The notes: generated by a model from the letters alone, not told the origin. Positions 44,727 through 54,655 are shown, numbered from the stretch's first letter. The stretch is DNA of 64,000 nucleotides from an uncultured Ruminococcus sp. (GCA_910577575.1 CAJTOG010000001.1:211526-275525), one strand, 5' to 3'. Made by a program: numbers and translations.

Positions 44727-45214
44727 TACCTGTCAGCCTCCTTTTCAGAGAGAAAATTATCAACAATCTTACGGTTTTTTTCGTCATCAAGATTGGCAGA
44801 TACAACCTTTGAAGCTGCTTCAATAGCTAAATCGGCAATCTGTACATGAGCCTGCTGTATAACACGTCTGCGTTCATTTTCAATAGTTTCATCTGCCGAG
44901 TTTACAATTTCATCTGCTTCTTCATGTGATTTACGGATAATTTCAGCACGTTCAGCCTCTGCATATTCATGAGCTTCCCGAAGAATTTTTCCTGCTTCTT
45001 CTTTGGCCTCACTTATTGAATCTTCATACTGCTGGCGGAGTTCTTCAGCTTCACGTTTAGCGTTTTCAGCATCGTCAATATCTTTCTGAATTGACTGCGT
45101 TCTGTCATCCAGCATTTTATTAATAGGTTTAAACAGGAATATCCTGAGCAGGATAAATAAAATCAAAATATTTAATACAGCCCAGAAGATACTCCAGAAT
45201 TCAAAGTTAAGCAT
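44726..45214 (-). CDS. atpF: ATP synthase b subunit
   Basis: 162 residues. One N-terminal membrane span ('FWSIFWAVLNILILFILLRIFLF') and a long charged coiled coil ('RTQSIQKDIDDAENAKREA' on) are the stator b subunit, which holds delta and alpha against rotation. Its stop and the next ATG share one base. Confidence 0.94.
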   Translation of the reverse strand: MLNFEFWSIFWAVLNILILFILLRIFLFKPINKMLDDRTQSIQKDIDDAENAKREAEELRQQYEDSISEAKEEAGKILREAHEYAEAERAEIIRKSHEEADEIVNSADETIENERRRVIQQAHVQIADLAIEAASKVVSANLDDEKNRKIVDNFLSEKEADR

Positions 45215-45226
45215 TTTAAAATCTCC

Positions 45227-45451
45227 TTATTTGCCCAGTGAAAGAATGATAAGAAGTGCGATAACAAAGCCGTAGATAGCAGTGGCTTCGGCGAGGGCAC
45301 ATCCTAAAAGAAGTGCCTTGTTTATATCACCCTTTGCTTCCGGCTGACGTGCGATAGACTCTGTAGCTTTAGCAGTGGCAATGCCTATGCCGATACCTGC
45401 ACCTGCACCAGTAAGAACGGCAACAGCTGCACCCAATGCAATTGAACCCAT
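45227..45451 (-). CDS. atpE: ATP synthase c subunit
   Basis: 74 residues from ATG 45451, with GGAGG upstream; a longer start by 5 codons lacks a site. Helical hairpin with 'GIGIATAKATESIARQPEAKGD' loop and 'CALAEATAIYGFVIALL' carrying the ion-binding Glu. Compared with the sodium-type ring of Ilyobacter tartaricus, the Gln of helix one is Ile and the Ser after the Glu is Ala, so proton coupling is more likely. Confidence 0.94.
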   Translation of the reverse strand: MGSIALGAAVAVLTGAGAGIGIGIATAKATESIARQPEAKGDINKALLLGCALAEATAIYGFVIALLIILSLGK

Positions 45452-45475
45452 AAAAAATACCTCCAAAAAATTTTA

Positions 45476-46168
45476 TTATTCATGTCCTTCCATAGCTTCC
45501 GACATGAAAAGAGAAGTCAGAAATACAAAAACATACGCCTGAATACAGCCGTCGAAAATATCAAAATAAAAGCTGAACACAACTGGCAGTCCGACAGGGA
45601 CACAGAGCTTTATAAGTTCCATGACAACAAATGCACCCAGAACATTTCCGAAAAGTCGCATACACAGTGAAAGCGGACGGGTTACGAGTTCCAGAATATT
45701 GATGGGAAGCATAATCGGCATAGGCTTTGCAAAACCTTTGAGCCAGCCTAATCCGCCGTTTTCAATTATTGACGTAACCTGAATAAGTATTATTGCAATT
45801 CCTGCAAGCGCAACAGTTACATTAATATCCTTAGTCGGCGGAACAAATCCGAAAATACCGATAATATTCGAGAATCCGATATAGATAATCAGAGTTTCAA
45901 GAACAGGCAGGTATTTTTTCCCCTTTGGACCTAAGATTTCCAGAAAGAAATTATTAAGCCATGTTATACCTATTTCAATAAGGCATTGTTTGCCTTTCGG
46001 AATTTTTTTAAGATTTCTTGTAAATATAATTGACAGGATAACAAGAACAGCCATAATAATCCATGTTACAACGCATGAATCTGGAACGGGTATTCCGCCG
46101 AAAACCGGTATGGTAAATGCCGTTTTCGATTCAAGGGACTCCATAAGCTCTTCAGAAAGATTGCCCAC
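45476..46168 (-). CDS. atpB: ATP synthase a subunit
   Basis: 230 residues from GTG 46168, with AGAAGG just upstream. The frame is open further, but the farther ATG at 46294 falls within the promoter, so GTG is the real start. Several membrane spans, with 'GRL'-type 'VTRPLSLCMRLFGNVLGAF' carrying the conserved Arg of the ion half-channel, and 'VVFSFYFDIFDGCIQAYVFVFLTSLFM' last. First gene of the operon. Confidence 0.95.
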   Translation of the reverse strand: MGNLSEELMESLESKTAFTIPVFGGIPVPDSCVVTWIIMAVLVILSIIFTRNLKKIPKGKQCLIEIGITWLNNFFLEILGPKGKKYLPVLETLIIYIGFSNIIGIFGFVPPTKDINVTVALAGIAIILIQVTSIIENGGLGWLKGFAKPMPIMLPINILELVTRPLSLCMRLFGNVLGAFVVMELIKLCVPVGLPVVFSFYFDIFDGCIQAYVFVFLTSLFMSEAMEGHE

Positions 46169-46282
46169 ACTAAACACCTTCTTTCTAAAATTTATATATA
46201 TCGGCAAAATAAAAACGGAGACAGCAAAATAGCTTGAATCCCCGTTGATTTCAGCACATGAGCTGTATTTGTCGATATATAT

Positions 46283-46311
46283 ATCATATACCAAAATCCA
46301 AATAAAGTCAA
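46283..46311 (-). promoter_or_regulatory. ATP synthase operon promoter
   Basis: Minus strand TTGACT, 17-bp spacer, TATGAT; start of transcription is expected near 46275, about 105 bases before atpB. Confidence 0.75.
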
Positions 46312-46333
46312 TAGTTTAGATGTAAATTTTCAT

Positions 46334-46693
46334 TTATTCTTTGATATTGCTCTCAGTAAGCTTTATTGCCTTGTCAATCCGTTCAATTGCACCTGAATTG
46401 AGTTTTTCTGAAAGACGTACACGGTCAAGTTCCTTTTTTGCAGAAGAAAGTTCAACAGCGATTTTTCGCATAATTTCCTCATTTTTATGCATAATGTTCT
46501 CGTTTTCAATCTGTTTGTCTTCCAAGGCACATACTCTTTTGATTAAATTATTTATATTTGCTGCCAAGGCTTCATTTGCATTGTTTTGTTTTTCACCAAA
46601 TTCTGTAAGTTTTTCACCAGCCTTTAAAACTCCGATTTTTTCATGACCGATGAAAGTCAGCATTTTTTCATTTGTAAGTCTTATATCTGACAT
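46334..46693 (-). CDS. Coiled-coil hypothetical protein
   Basis: 119 residues, helical and charged ('KIAVELSSAKKELDRVRLSEKL'). No membrane part. Its ATG overlaps the end of the reductase gene by 13 bases, so it is the last gene of the exopolysaccharide operon. Function unknown; a structural or regulatory partner is possible. Confidence 0.7.
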   Translation of the reverse strand: MSDIRLTNEKMLTFIGHEKIGVLKAGEKLTEFGEKQNNANEALAANINNLIKRVCALEDKQIENENIMHKNEEIMRKIAVELSSAKKELDRVRLSEKLNSGAIERIDKAIKLTESNIKE

Positions 46694-47631
46694 TTTTCCT
46701 GCTCCTTTCTCCAGTAATCAAGAGTATCTTTAATCGTCTGTTCAACAGTTATTTCAGCTTTCCAGCCTGTATCAGCGAAAATTTCCGAAACATCAGGTTC
46801 GATGACCGGAATATCGGATGCCCTCATGCGTTCGGGATCTTTTTTTACATGTATATCAGTTTTTGCAAAACTTAATGCCGTGTCAAGAATATATTGTATG
46901 CTTACAGCTTTTCCACGTCCGATATTATATATTTTCCCGCTTATTCCCTTATCGGCAAGAAGTCTGTATGCCCTTACAACATCGCGGACATCGGTAAAAT
47001 CACGCATTGCCGATAAATTTCCTACACATATTTCAGAGAATTTTTTACCTTTTTCAATTTCGGAAATCTGCCTGCAAAAATCGGAAATAACAAATGTACT
47101 GCTCTGCTTTGGTCCGGAGTGATTGAAAGCCCGAACCATTATTATATCAAGTCCGTAAGTTCTTGTATATATTTCACACATCATTTCCTGACAGGCTTTT
47201 GTTGCTGCATATATATTTCCGGGACGGAGCGGTTCGGATTCACTCAACGGACAGGATTCAGGGCGTATATATCCATATTCTTCACCTGAACCAATCATAA
47301 TAAGACGTATATCTTTTTTATGGGATTCTCTTAGTGCTTCAAGTACATTTAGAGAACCTATAATATTTATTTCTGCTGTAAGCTGCGGTTTTTTCCATGA
47401 AACCGCTACAGAACTCTGTGCAGCAAGATGATAGATAATATCAGGGGAAATACTGTTAAAAACATCGACAATACTGTTCTTGTTCAGAATATCAAGTGTA
47501 TGAACAGTGCAGTTTTCAGATATTCTTTCATTTTCAAGGCAGGTTGCATGAACCTCCCAGCCGTTTTCCAGAAGCTCGTTTATTAAATATCCGCCGACAA
47601 ATCCAGCACCGCCGATAATTAAAGCTTTCAT
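46681..47631 (-). CDS. rmd: GDP-6-deoxy-D-mannose reductase-like SDR enzyme
   Basis: 316 residues. NAD(P) loop 'IIGGAGFVGGYLINEL', catalytic 'GSGEEYGY' with 'YAATKACQEM' (Tyr-x3-Lys), 'RAFNHSGPKQSSTFVISDF' and 'GNLSAMRDFTDVRDVVRAY', the RMD pattern. It reduces the keto sugar made by Gmd to GDP-D-rhamnose (6-deoxy-D-mannose). GDP-L-fucose synthase is related, but the 'RMRASDIPV' region favours RMD. Overlaps the next gene by four bases (ATGA). Confidence 0.8.
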   Translation of the reverse strand: MKALIIGGAGFVGGYLINELLENGWEVHATCLENERISENCTVHTLDILNKNSIVDVFNSISPDIIYHLAAQSSVAVSWKKPQLTAEINIIGSLNVLEALRESHKKDIRLIMIGSGEEYGYIRPESCPLSESEPLRPGNIYAATKACQEMMCEIYTRTYGLDIIMVRAFNHSGPKQSSTFVISDFCRQISEIEKGKKFSEICVGNLSAMRDFTDVRDVVRAYRLLADKGISGKIYNIGRGKAVSIQYILDTALSFAKTDIHVKKDPERMRASDIPVIEPDVSEIFADTGWKAEITVEQTIKDTLDYWRKEQEKCQI

Positions 47632-48758
47632 TTGTTTACCTCCTCTTCAAGAAATTTATAAAGTCTGCTTATCACATATTTTTCATTGAATTTGTTTATT
47701 ACTCTTTTATAAGCATTTCTGCCCAGTTTTTCACGCAAATCTTTGTTATGTGCAAGTAAATTCACAGCTTTTGCGAGTGCTTTGGGATTTGAAGGCGGTA
47801 CGGTGATTCCTGTTTTACCATGGATACTTACATATGGTACTCCGGATGGAAGACTTGTATTTATTACTGGCTTGCCGTATATCATGGCTTCAAGTTGTAC
47901 TATTCCAAAGGCTTCGCTTTTTGCAACTGACGGAAGTACGAAAATATCACAGTCGGCATAAGCTTGTTTAAGCTCACAGTCCGACAGAAATCCAAGAAAA
48001 TGAACTTTTTTTCCCAATCCGTGATTTTCTGCATAGGCTTTAAGTTTGTTTTCGAGTTCTCCTGTACCTGCAATAAAAAGTTCGCAGTTTTTAACTTCAG
48101 TAAAAGCTTTTAATAAAATATCAACGCCTTTATAATAAACAAGTCTGCCGGTGAAAAATATTTTTATACTGCTTTCATAAGTGAGCTTTTCAGTAAGGAA
48201 AGACTTGCGTTCAATTGACAGATAATTTTCGGGAGTTATTCCGTATGGCAGAATATGGCATTTTTCCCTGAACTCCGGCAGATAGTCAGAACCGTTTATA
48301 TGTCCTTCTGTAGCAGTGAATATAACATCTGCACGTTTTAAAAGATACATCATGAAAGGCTTGTACAACAGCATGAGTTTTTTCTGCTTGACTATATCGC
48401 TGTGCCATGATACTGCTACCCTGCCTTTATAGCCAGAAAGAAGAAGTGCAGCATCGGCAAGCGGAAAAGGTATGTTTATATGCACTATATCAGCATTTTT
48501 TGACATTCTTCTGAATAATCTTATGAAACTCAGCGAAAGCGGGCAGGAAAAGTATGTCCCAAGGCTTCCTGCTCTTATCACTTTGACTCCGTTGACATTT
48601 TCCATAACTGTAAATCCGATATTGTCACGGCATACAAGAGTTTTCACTTCTGCACCGTACTGTCCGAGTTCTTCGGAATACTGTCTGACAAGGCTTTCGA
48701 TTCCGCCGATATGCGGATAGTATGCCTTATTTACTTCTAAAACTTTCAGTTTTTTCAT
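47628..48758 (-). CDS. Glycosyltransferase family 4
   Basis: 376 residues. 'YYPHIGGIESLVRQYSEELG' donor-side loop, 'GRLVYYKGVDILLKAF' and 'VAKSEAFGIVQLEAMIYGKPVI' with the E-x7-E pair are GT4. Probably adds mannose or rhamnose to the growing lipid-linked repeat. Its ATG shares a base with the stop of the small acidic protein. Confidence 0.9.
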   Translation of the reverse strand: MKKLKVLEVNKAYYPHIGGIESLVRQYSEELGQYGAEVKTLVCRDNIGFTVMENVNGVKVIRAGSLGTYFSCPLSLSFIRLFRRMSKNADIVHINIPFPLADAALLLSGYKGRVAVSWHSDIVKQKKLMLLYKPFMMYLLKRADVIFTATEGHINGSDYLPEFREKCHILPYGITPENYLSIERKSFLTEKLTYESSIKIFFTGRLVYYKGVDILLKAFTEVKNCELFIAGTGELENKLKAYAENHGLGKKVHFLGFLSDCELKQAYADCDIFVLPSVAKSEAFGIVQLEAMIYGKPVINTSLPSGVPYVSIHGKTGITVPPSNPKALAKAVNLLAHNKDLREKLGRNAYKRVINKFNEKYVISRLYKFLEEEVNK

Positions 48759-48985
48759 TATTGAAAACCATTTGCCTTTCCGAAATCAATTATATATTGC
48801 TGCATATCAATTCCGGCTTTTTCACCAAGTTTCATAAGTTCAAGGGTACGCTCGACAAATTCAGGTTCCTTCATGGTATCATCAGTCATGCGTTGTAAAA
48901 ATTCAGGCATGTATGATTCCATTTCAAGCTTGAACTCATCTTTGACAGTAAAGAAATTTTCAAAAATATCCAGATTATTGTCCAT
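48758..48985 (-). CDS. Small acidic protein between glycosyltransferase genes
   Basis: 75 residues, helical, acidic ('MKEPEFVERTLELMKLGEKA'). No known motif. It is packed between two GT4 genes with 0-1 base gaps, so it is translated with them. Could be a small GT partner or a regulator; unknown. Confidence 0.7.
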   Translation of the reverse strand: MDNNLDIFENFFTVKDEFKLEMESYMPEFLQRMTDDTMKEPEFVERTLELMKLGEKAGIDMQQYIIDFGKANGFQ

Positions 48986-50128
48986 TTAAATTAACTCCTT
49001 ATAAATTTGATACAGTGTTTCAGCAGATTTTTCCCATGTAAAGTTTTTTGCACGTTTTAATCCCCGCCGGCTTAAATCTTTTCTCATATTTTCATCAGTA
49101 TATAAATTATACAGTCCTTCAGCTATACTTTCTTCTGAATATGCGTCACAGATTAATGCACAGTCACCTGTTACTTCAGGTAGAGACGCTTCACCCGACG
49201 ACAATACAGGAACTCCGCAAGCCATGGCTTCAAGGGGAGGCATACCGAATCCTTCGTATATTGATGGAAATACAAATGCCAAAGCTCCGCACATAAGCGG
49301 ATTCATATCATCGGCAGGTACATATTTTGTAAAAATTACCTGTTCTGCTAAATTTAAGTCCCTGACCCTCTGAAATATATTGTCATAAAGCCAGCCTTTT
49401 CCGCCTGCCAGAATAAGTTTGGGAGGATTTTTTACACGTTGAGTAAATATTTTATATGAATTAATTAGACGTTCGAGGTTTTTTCTTGGTTCAATAGTAC
49501 CTAAATACAGGAAATAATCGCCTTTGATTTCAAGCGATTTTTTTACTTCAGTTATTCTTTCAGGATTTTCACAAGGTCTGAATTTATTCAAATCCACTCC
49601 GCACGGTACAACACGTATTTTTTCAGCATGATTTGGAAAATACCTGATTATCTCGGATTTTGAAAATTCTGAATCGGTTACTATTATATCAGCTCGCTTC
49701 ATGGATTGTTTAAGTCCTGTATTCAGCATTATTTTAGTCCGTCCTCTTACTGTTTCGGGAAATGCTTTATATACCATGTCATGAACTGTTATAACTGTTC
49801 TGCCGTGAACCTTCGGAGGTGCGATATAGTTGAAAAAGTGAGTTATGTCAGCATTCTTTCCAAAAAATATACTGTATGGTACAGGAACAAACGTACTCAC
49901 AGCACGATATATATATCCTGAAAAATGTACAAGCTCAGGCTTGATATTCTGTGAAAAGGGTGCAAGACGTTCAAGTTTTATATGGTCGTCCTTTCGGGAT
50001 AAAAAATTGTAGGTGTAGTTATTTTCAGGATACATACGTGCCATAGCGGTGGTCTGTCCTGCCTCGCACCAGCCTATGCCTGTCATTCTGTCGCTTATAA
50101 GCGGCAAAGCGTCAAATGCTATATTCAA
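48986..50128 (-). CDS. Glycosyltransferase family 4 (mannosyltransferase-like)
   Basis: 380 residues. 'DALPLISDRMTGIGWCEAGQ' N-terminal acceptor loop, 'FLYLGTIEPRKNLERLINSYK' and 'FPSIYEGFGMPPLEAMACGVPV' with E-x7-E. This looks like mannosyl- or rhamnosyltransferases of O-antigen and exopolysaccharide loci. Sugar not provable from sequence. Confidence 0.9.
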   Translation of the reverse strand: MNIAFDALPLISDRMTGIGWCEAGQTTAMARMYPENNYTYNFLSRKDDHIKLERLAPFSQNIKPELVHFSGYIYRAVSTFVPVPYSIFFGKNADITHFFNYIAPPKVHGRTVITVHDMVYKAFPETVRGRTKIMLNTGLKQSMKRADIIVTDSEFSKSEIIRYFPNHAEKIRVVPCGVDLNKFRPCENPERITEVKKSLEIKGDYFLYLGTIEPRKNLERLINSYKIFTQRVKNPPKLILAGGKGWLYDNIFQRVRDLNLAEQVIFTKYVPADDMNPLMCGALAFVFPSIYEGFGMPPLEAMACGVPVLSSGEASLPEVTGDCALICDAYSEESIAEGLYNLYTDENMRKDLSRRGLKRAKNFTWEKSAETLYQIYKELI

Positions 50129-50485
50129 TTAATTCCCTCCTATATAAACATATATTAAGTTTGCCAGAAACCAACCTGCTATCAAAAACAGAATTATAAT
50201 TCCTTTGATTTGTTGAATTATACTTTCTTTGATTTGTATACGCCGGAACGAATTTTCTTCTTTGTTTTTATCTGTAATCATGCCAGTTTTTTTAAGATAA
50301 ACAAATATTTTTATTGTATTTATCAGGCTTTTTAGTGCCTTTAAGAAAAGAATTACAATACAAGCCATAAAAGTTACTTCAAAAGGTATCTCACTGCCGT
50401 CAAAAATCAAAATATACAGAAGGGAAGCAGTAACGATAAATATGGCAAGCAGTATCTTTCATGTATCCTTAAAAAACTTTTTCAT
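50129..50485 (-). pseudogene. Membrane protein with in-frame TGA in exopolysaccharide operon
   Basis: From ATG 50485 the frame reads eight codons (MKKFFKDT), then TGA at 50459-50461, then continues unbroken through 'KILLAIFIVTASLLYILIF' and 93 further residues with two more membrane spans to a stop at 50129. Reading TGA as Trp (one base from TGG) gives a sensible 'DTWKILLAI' membrane start. Other genes here stop at TGA (atpG, gmd operon junctions), so recoding is unlikely and a point mutation or sequence error is more likely. A shorter 93-residue product could start at TTG 50410. Confidence 0.55.
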
Positions 50486-50512
50486 TATATTTCCCCAATA
50501 ATCCCCCAAAAA

Positions 50513-51562
<1,050 letters not shown>

Positions 51563-52627
51563 TTAAATCAAATCTTCTCTGCCCTGATTTTTAAGTAGGG
51601 CAATAATTTTTTTAACGTCCTGAGTGTTGTTTTTTGAGCAGACAAGCAGTGCATCGTCAGTATCGACTATTATTGTATCCTTGATGCCGACAGCCGCAAT
51701 AAGACGCTTTCCTCCGCATATTGTTGCATGATGTGTATCTTCTGAAATTATATTGCCGTCAATATAGTTATTGTTTTCATCAGTTTCATTTATTCTTTCA
51801 ACGGCAAGCCAGCTTCCTACATCGTCCCAGCCGAAACTTCCGGGGATTGTATAAATATTTTTAGCTTTTTCCATTATTCCGAAGTCTATTGACTCACTGC
51901 GGAAAGCTGTAAATTCACGGATAAGAACATCATTGAAATCGGGAGTATTAAAAGCTTTACCGATTTTTAATGCTCCTTCATAGATGTCAGGCATGAATTT
52001 TTTTATATTTGTAAATATTGACGAAATTTTCCAGATAAACATACCGCTGTTCCATAGATATTTTCCTGAATCAAGATATTTTTCAGCTGTCTGCAAATCA
52101 GGTTTTTCAACAAATTTTTCAACTGTATATGCACCGTTGTATTCCTCGCTGAAATTTATATAGCCGTAGCCTGTTTCAGGATAAGTCGGAGTTATACCGA
52201 TAGTTACAAGATTTTCTTCTTGTTCGGCAGTGTAAACAGCTTTTCGGAGTGTATCTGTATAAAGTTTTTCGTTTGATATGAGGTGGTCTGACGGAAGAAC
52301 AATCATAACGGCATCATTATATTTTTGATTGATTACAGCTGCTGCAAATGCAATACATGGAGCTGTATTCCTTGCTGCCGGTTCAGCTAAAATGTTTTCT
52401 TCCGGAATATCGGGAAGCTGTTCTTTGACAAGTGTTTTATATGCGGAATTGGTAACGATATAAATATCACTGATATCAACCAGCGGAATAAGTCGTTTAA
52501 CAGTTTTTTGAATCATTGTTTCACCGTCTGAGGTAAGGGAAAGAAACTGTTTTGGTCTAGAGTTTCTGCTTTTCGGCCAAAAACGTTCACCACGTCCGCC
52601 AGCCATTATAACTGCTGTTGTTTTCAT
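51563..52627 (-). CDS. manC: Mannose-1-phosphate guanylyltransferase
   Basis: 354 residues. 'VIMAGGRGERFWPKSRNSRPKQFL' (nucleotide loop and active Lys/Arg), 'TIGITPTYPETGYGYI', 'FVEKPD' and 'WNSGMFIW' are the GMP pattern. Makes GDP-mannose from mannose-1-phosphate and GTP. It lacks the fused isomerase domain of bifunctional enzymes. Overlaps the next gene by four bases. Confidence 0.95.
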   Translation of the reverse strand: MKTTAVIMAGGRGERFWPKSRNSRPKQFLSLTSDGETMIQKTVKRLIPLVDISDIYIVTNSAYKTLVKEQLPDIPEENILAEPAARNTAPCIAFAAAVINQKYNDAVMIVLPSDHLISNEKLYTDTLRKAVYTAEQEENLVTIGITPTYPETGYGYINFSEEYNGAYTVEKFVEKPDLQTAEKYLDSGKYLWNSGMFIWKISSIFTNIKKFMPDIYEGALKIGKAFNTPDFNDVLIREFTAFRSESIDFGIMEKAKNIYTIPGSFGWDDVGSWLAVERINETDENNNYIDGNIISEDTHHATICGGKRLIAAVGIKDTIIVDTDDALLVCSKNNTQDVKKIIALLKNQGREDLI

Positions 52628-54000
52628 TTTTCGTCCTCTTTTCTTTCTGTTGTTTCTGAAAATAATCCGTCGCCTGATTCTGCATTGGATTCAGGCGGAA
52701 AAAGCATAGTTTTTATAGTCATAAGGATAATCTGCAAATCCATTCGGAAAGAGTAATTTTCTATATACATCAAATCCATTTTTAGCTTGTCATACGGAGA
52801 AGTATCGTAAACGCCCGTAACCTGTGCATAGCCCGTAAGACCTGCTTTTACTTTCAGTCTGAATTCAAATTCCGGCATTTCATGCTTATAGAGTTCTGTG
52901 AGCTCGGGGCGTTCGGGACGTGGTCCTACAACTGACATTTCTCCTTTAAGTATGTTCAGGAGCTGGGGAAGCTCGTCCAGTCTTACTTTACGCAGAAATC
53001 TTCCGATAGGAGTAATTCGTGGGTCATGGTATGATGCAAGCTGAGGGGTTCCTGTTTTTTCTGCATTGACAATCATGCTTCTGAATTTATATATATTGAA
53101 TTGTTTTCCGTTAATAGTAAGCCGTTTCTGTTTATAGAATACAGGACCTCCGTCATATATTTTAATTGCGATTGCTGATATAAGCATAATCGGCGATAAT
53201 ATAATGAGGGCAATAAGTGAGAAAACAATATCAAATATACGTTTAAGAAGTCTCTGTTCAAAATCAAGACCATAATTTCGGCATAGAAGCAGAGGAGTAT
53301 CAAAAAGTCTTATATTGTCTGCACCTCTTATTATAATATCTGAAATTTTAGGTGCGATATACGAACGGATGGAATTTTCAAAACAGAATTTAAGATAATC
53401 GTTACGCTGTCCGGCAGGAATATCGCATATTATAACACCTTCATATTTCATGATAAGTTCTCTGATTTTATCAGGGTTTTCATTTATGCTGACTGATTCG
53501 CAAATCATGTATTTATCAACACGTCGGCTCATTTTAAGTACAAGTGAAGCCGCTTCGTGACTTCCGTAGAGTATAATAAGTTTTCTTGGCGGATAAATTA
53601 AGAAATAGATTTTTCCTGTAAGCAGCGTCCACAGAGCAATTATTCCAAAATCTGCAAGAGTAAGCATAATCATAGGTGAAATACGCATGAAGTCACGCCC
53701 GATAAGACTTATCAGGAAATATGATATAAAATCAGCACAGAATACAGAAATAAGCTGGGAATAGAGCATATCGGTTTTTTTTAGGTATCCGAGTTTAAAA
53801 CCGCCGTAAGCCTTGAAAAAAAGCCATATAAGTATACAGTATATTCCAATAAGAACCCAGTTGCCTCGCCTGTAATATGGCAGAATTATTGTATCACTGT
53901 AATATTTATACCATACAAATGCGAATGCAGCAGTAAGAATTACCAGAAGAATCATTGCAAGGAAGAAAGAAATTAACCGTTTGAATTTGTCTCTTTTCAT
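52624..54000 (-). CDS. Undecaprenyl-phosphate sugar phosphotransferase (exopolysaccharide initiation)
   Basis: 458 residues. Four to five N-terminal membrane spans, a nucleotide-binding-like middle domain, another span, then the catalytic bacterial sugar transferase domain: 'KRIFDIVFSLIALIILSPIM', 'YKFRSMIVNAEKTG', 'LDELPQLLNILKGEMSVVGPRPERPEL'. It puts the first sugar-phosphate on undecaprenyl phosphate. First gene of the operon. Its Shine-Dalgarno is 27 bases from ATG with a hairpin between (see separate entry). Confidence 0.93.
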   Translation of the reverse strand: MKRDKFKRLISFFLAMILLVILTAAFAFVWYKYYSDTIILPYYRRGNWVLIGIYCILIWLFFKAYGGFKLGYLKKTDMLYSQLISVFCADFISYFLISLIGRDFMRISPMIMLTLADFGIIALWTLLTGKIYFLIYPPRKLIILYGSHEAASLVLKMSRRVDKYMICESVSINENPDKIRELIMKYEGVIICDIPAGQRNDYLKFCFENSIRSYIAPKISDIIIRGADNIRLFDTPLLLCRNYGLDFEQRLLKRIFDIVFSLIALIILSPIMLISAIAIKIYDGGPVFYKQKRLTINGKQFNIYKFRSMIVNAEKTGTPQLASYHDPRITPIGRFLRKVRLDELPQLLNILKGEMSVVGPRPERPELTELYKHEMPEFEFRLKVKAGLTGYAQVTGVYDTSPYDKLKMDLMYIENYSFRMDLQIILMTIKTMLFPPESNAESGDGLFSETTERKEDEK

Positions 54001-54006
54001 AATATG

Positions 54007-54024
54007 GTACGGATAAAACCGTAC
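54007..54024 (-). promoter_or_regulatory. Hairpin between Shine-Dalgarno and start codon of the sugar phosphotransferase gene
   Basis: GTACGG and CCGTAC (6-bp stem, 6-nt loop) lie between AAAGGAG (54028-54034) and ATG 54000. The straight distance is 27 bases, too far for normal initiation; if the 18-base hairpin folds the gap becomes 9 bases, the usual value. No nearer ribosome site or in-frame start is seen. Confidence 0.7.
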
Positions 54025-54048
54025 AATCTCCTTTATTTTATAAAATTT

Positions 54049-54077
54049 ATTATAACAAATTGTGTCAGTTATGTCAA
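54049..54077 (-). promoter_or_regulatory. Consensus sigma-A promoter for the exopolysaccharide operon
   Basis: Minus strand TTGACA, 17-bp spacer, TATAAT, giving a short leader of about 40 bases. Confidence 0.9.
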
Positions 54078-54136
54078 TAGAATTTGCTATGGATTACAAA
54101 TTATAGAGGCGAAATCTGTCGTTTTGCACAAAATGA

Positions 54137-54158
54137 AACTCCCCGAGGCAGGGGAGTT
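54137..54158 (-). terminator. Terminator after yabR
   Basis: AACTCCCC/GGGGAGTT, 8-bp stem with 6-nt loop and TCATTTT on the minus strand, just after the S1-domain gene. Confidence 0.8.
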
Positions 54159-54166
54159 ATAAAATG

Positions 54167-54607
54167 TTATTTTCTTCTTGTTTTATTTTTTCTGTCAGTG
54201 CTTCTCTTAAGGTCACTGATACGTTCTTCGCTGGACTGTTTGAAATTTGACATCATTTCTTCAAAGTTCATTTCAGACTGTGGAACGGTTTTTTTAGGTT
54301 CCCAGATAACAGGTTTGCTTTTTCGTTCTCTGTTCTGAACGGGTCTTTTCTTTTCGGATTGAACAGAGTTTTCATCAAGAGCTTTTTTGATGGAGAGACT
54401 GACTTTTCCCTGTTCGGTAATGCCTATGACCTTTACCTTGACTTCTTGTCCTTCTGTTAGATGTTCACGGATTTCATTGACAAAAGTATTTGCTATTTCG
54501 GAAATATGTACCATTCCTGAACCATTGTTGTCGATGTCGATAAAAGCACCGTACGGAGCAATAGCTTTAACCTTGCCTGTGTAGATTTTTCCAATTTCAA
54601 GCTGCAT
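54167..54607 (-). CDS. yabR: S1 RNA-binding domain protein (YabR-like)
   Basis: 146 residues. S1 domain in the first half: 'LEIGKIYTGKVKAIAPYGAFIDI', 'GSGMVHISEIANTFV', 'VKVKVIGITEQGKVSLSIKKAL'. The rest is basic and disordered. Binds RNA; exact target unknown. Next to divIC as in Bacillus. Confidence 0.88.
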   Translation of the reverse strand: MQLEIGKIYTGKVKAIAPYGAFIDIDNNGSGMVHISEIANTFVNEIREHLTEGQEVKVKVIGITEQGKVSLSIKKALDENSVQSEKKRPVQNRERKSKPVIWEPKKTVPQSEMNFEEMMSNFKQSSEERISDLKRSTDRKNKTRRK

Positions 54608-54655
54608 AAAAATACAAAACTCCTTAAAATATAATAATATTATTTAACATAACTG

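Noticed and set aside
45476..46294. Longer atpB frame starting at 46294
   Set aside because: The ATG lies between the -35 and -10 of the operon promoter and there is no ribosome site; GTG 46168 fits better.
50459..50461. TGA read as Trp or selenocysteine
   Set aside because: TGA ends other clear genes here (for example atpG, atpC) and no SECIS-like hairpin follows; treated as a mutation.
54084..54338. 84-residue plus-strand frame opposite yabR
   Set aside because: Lies opposite a clear S1-domain gene and across its terminator; a shadow.
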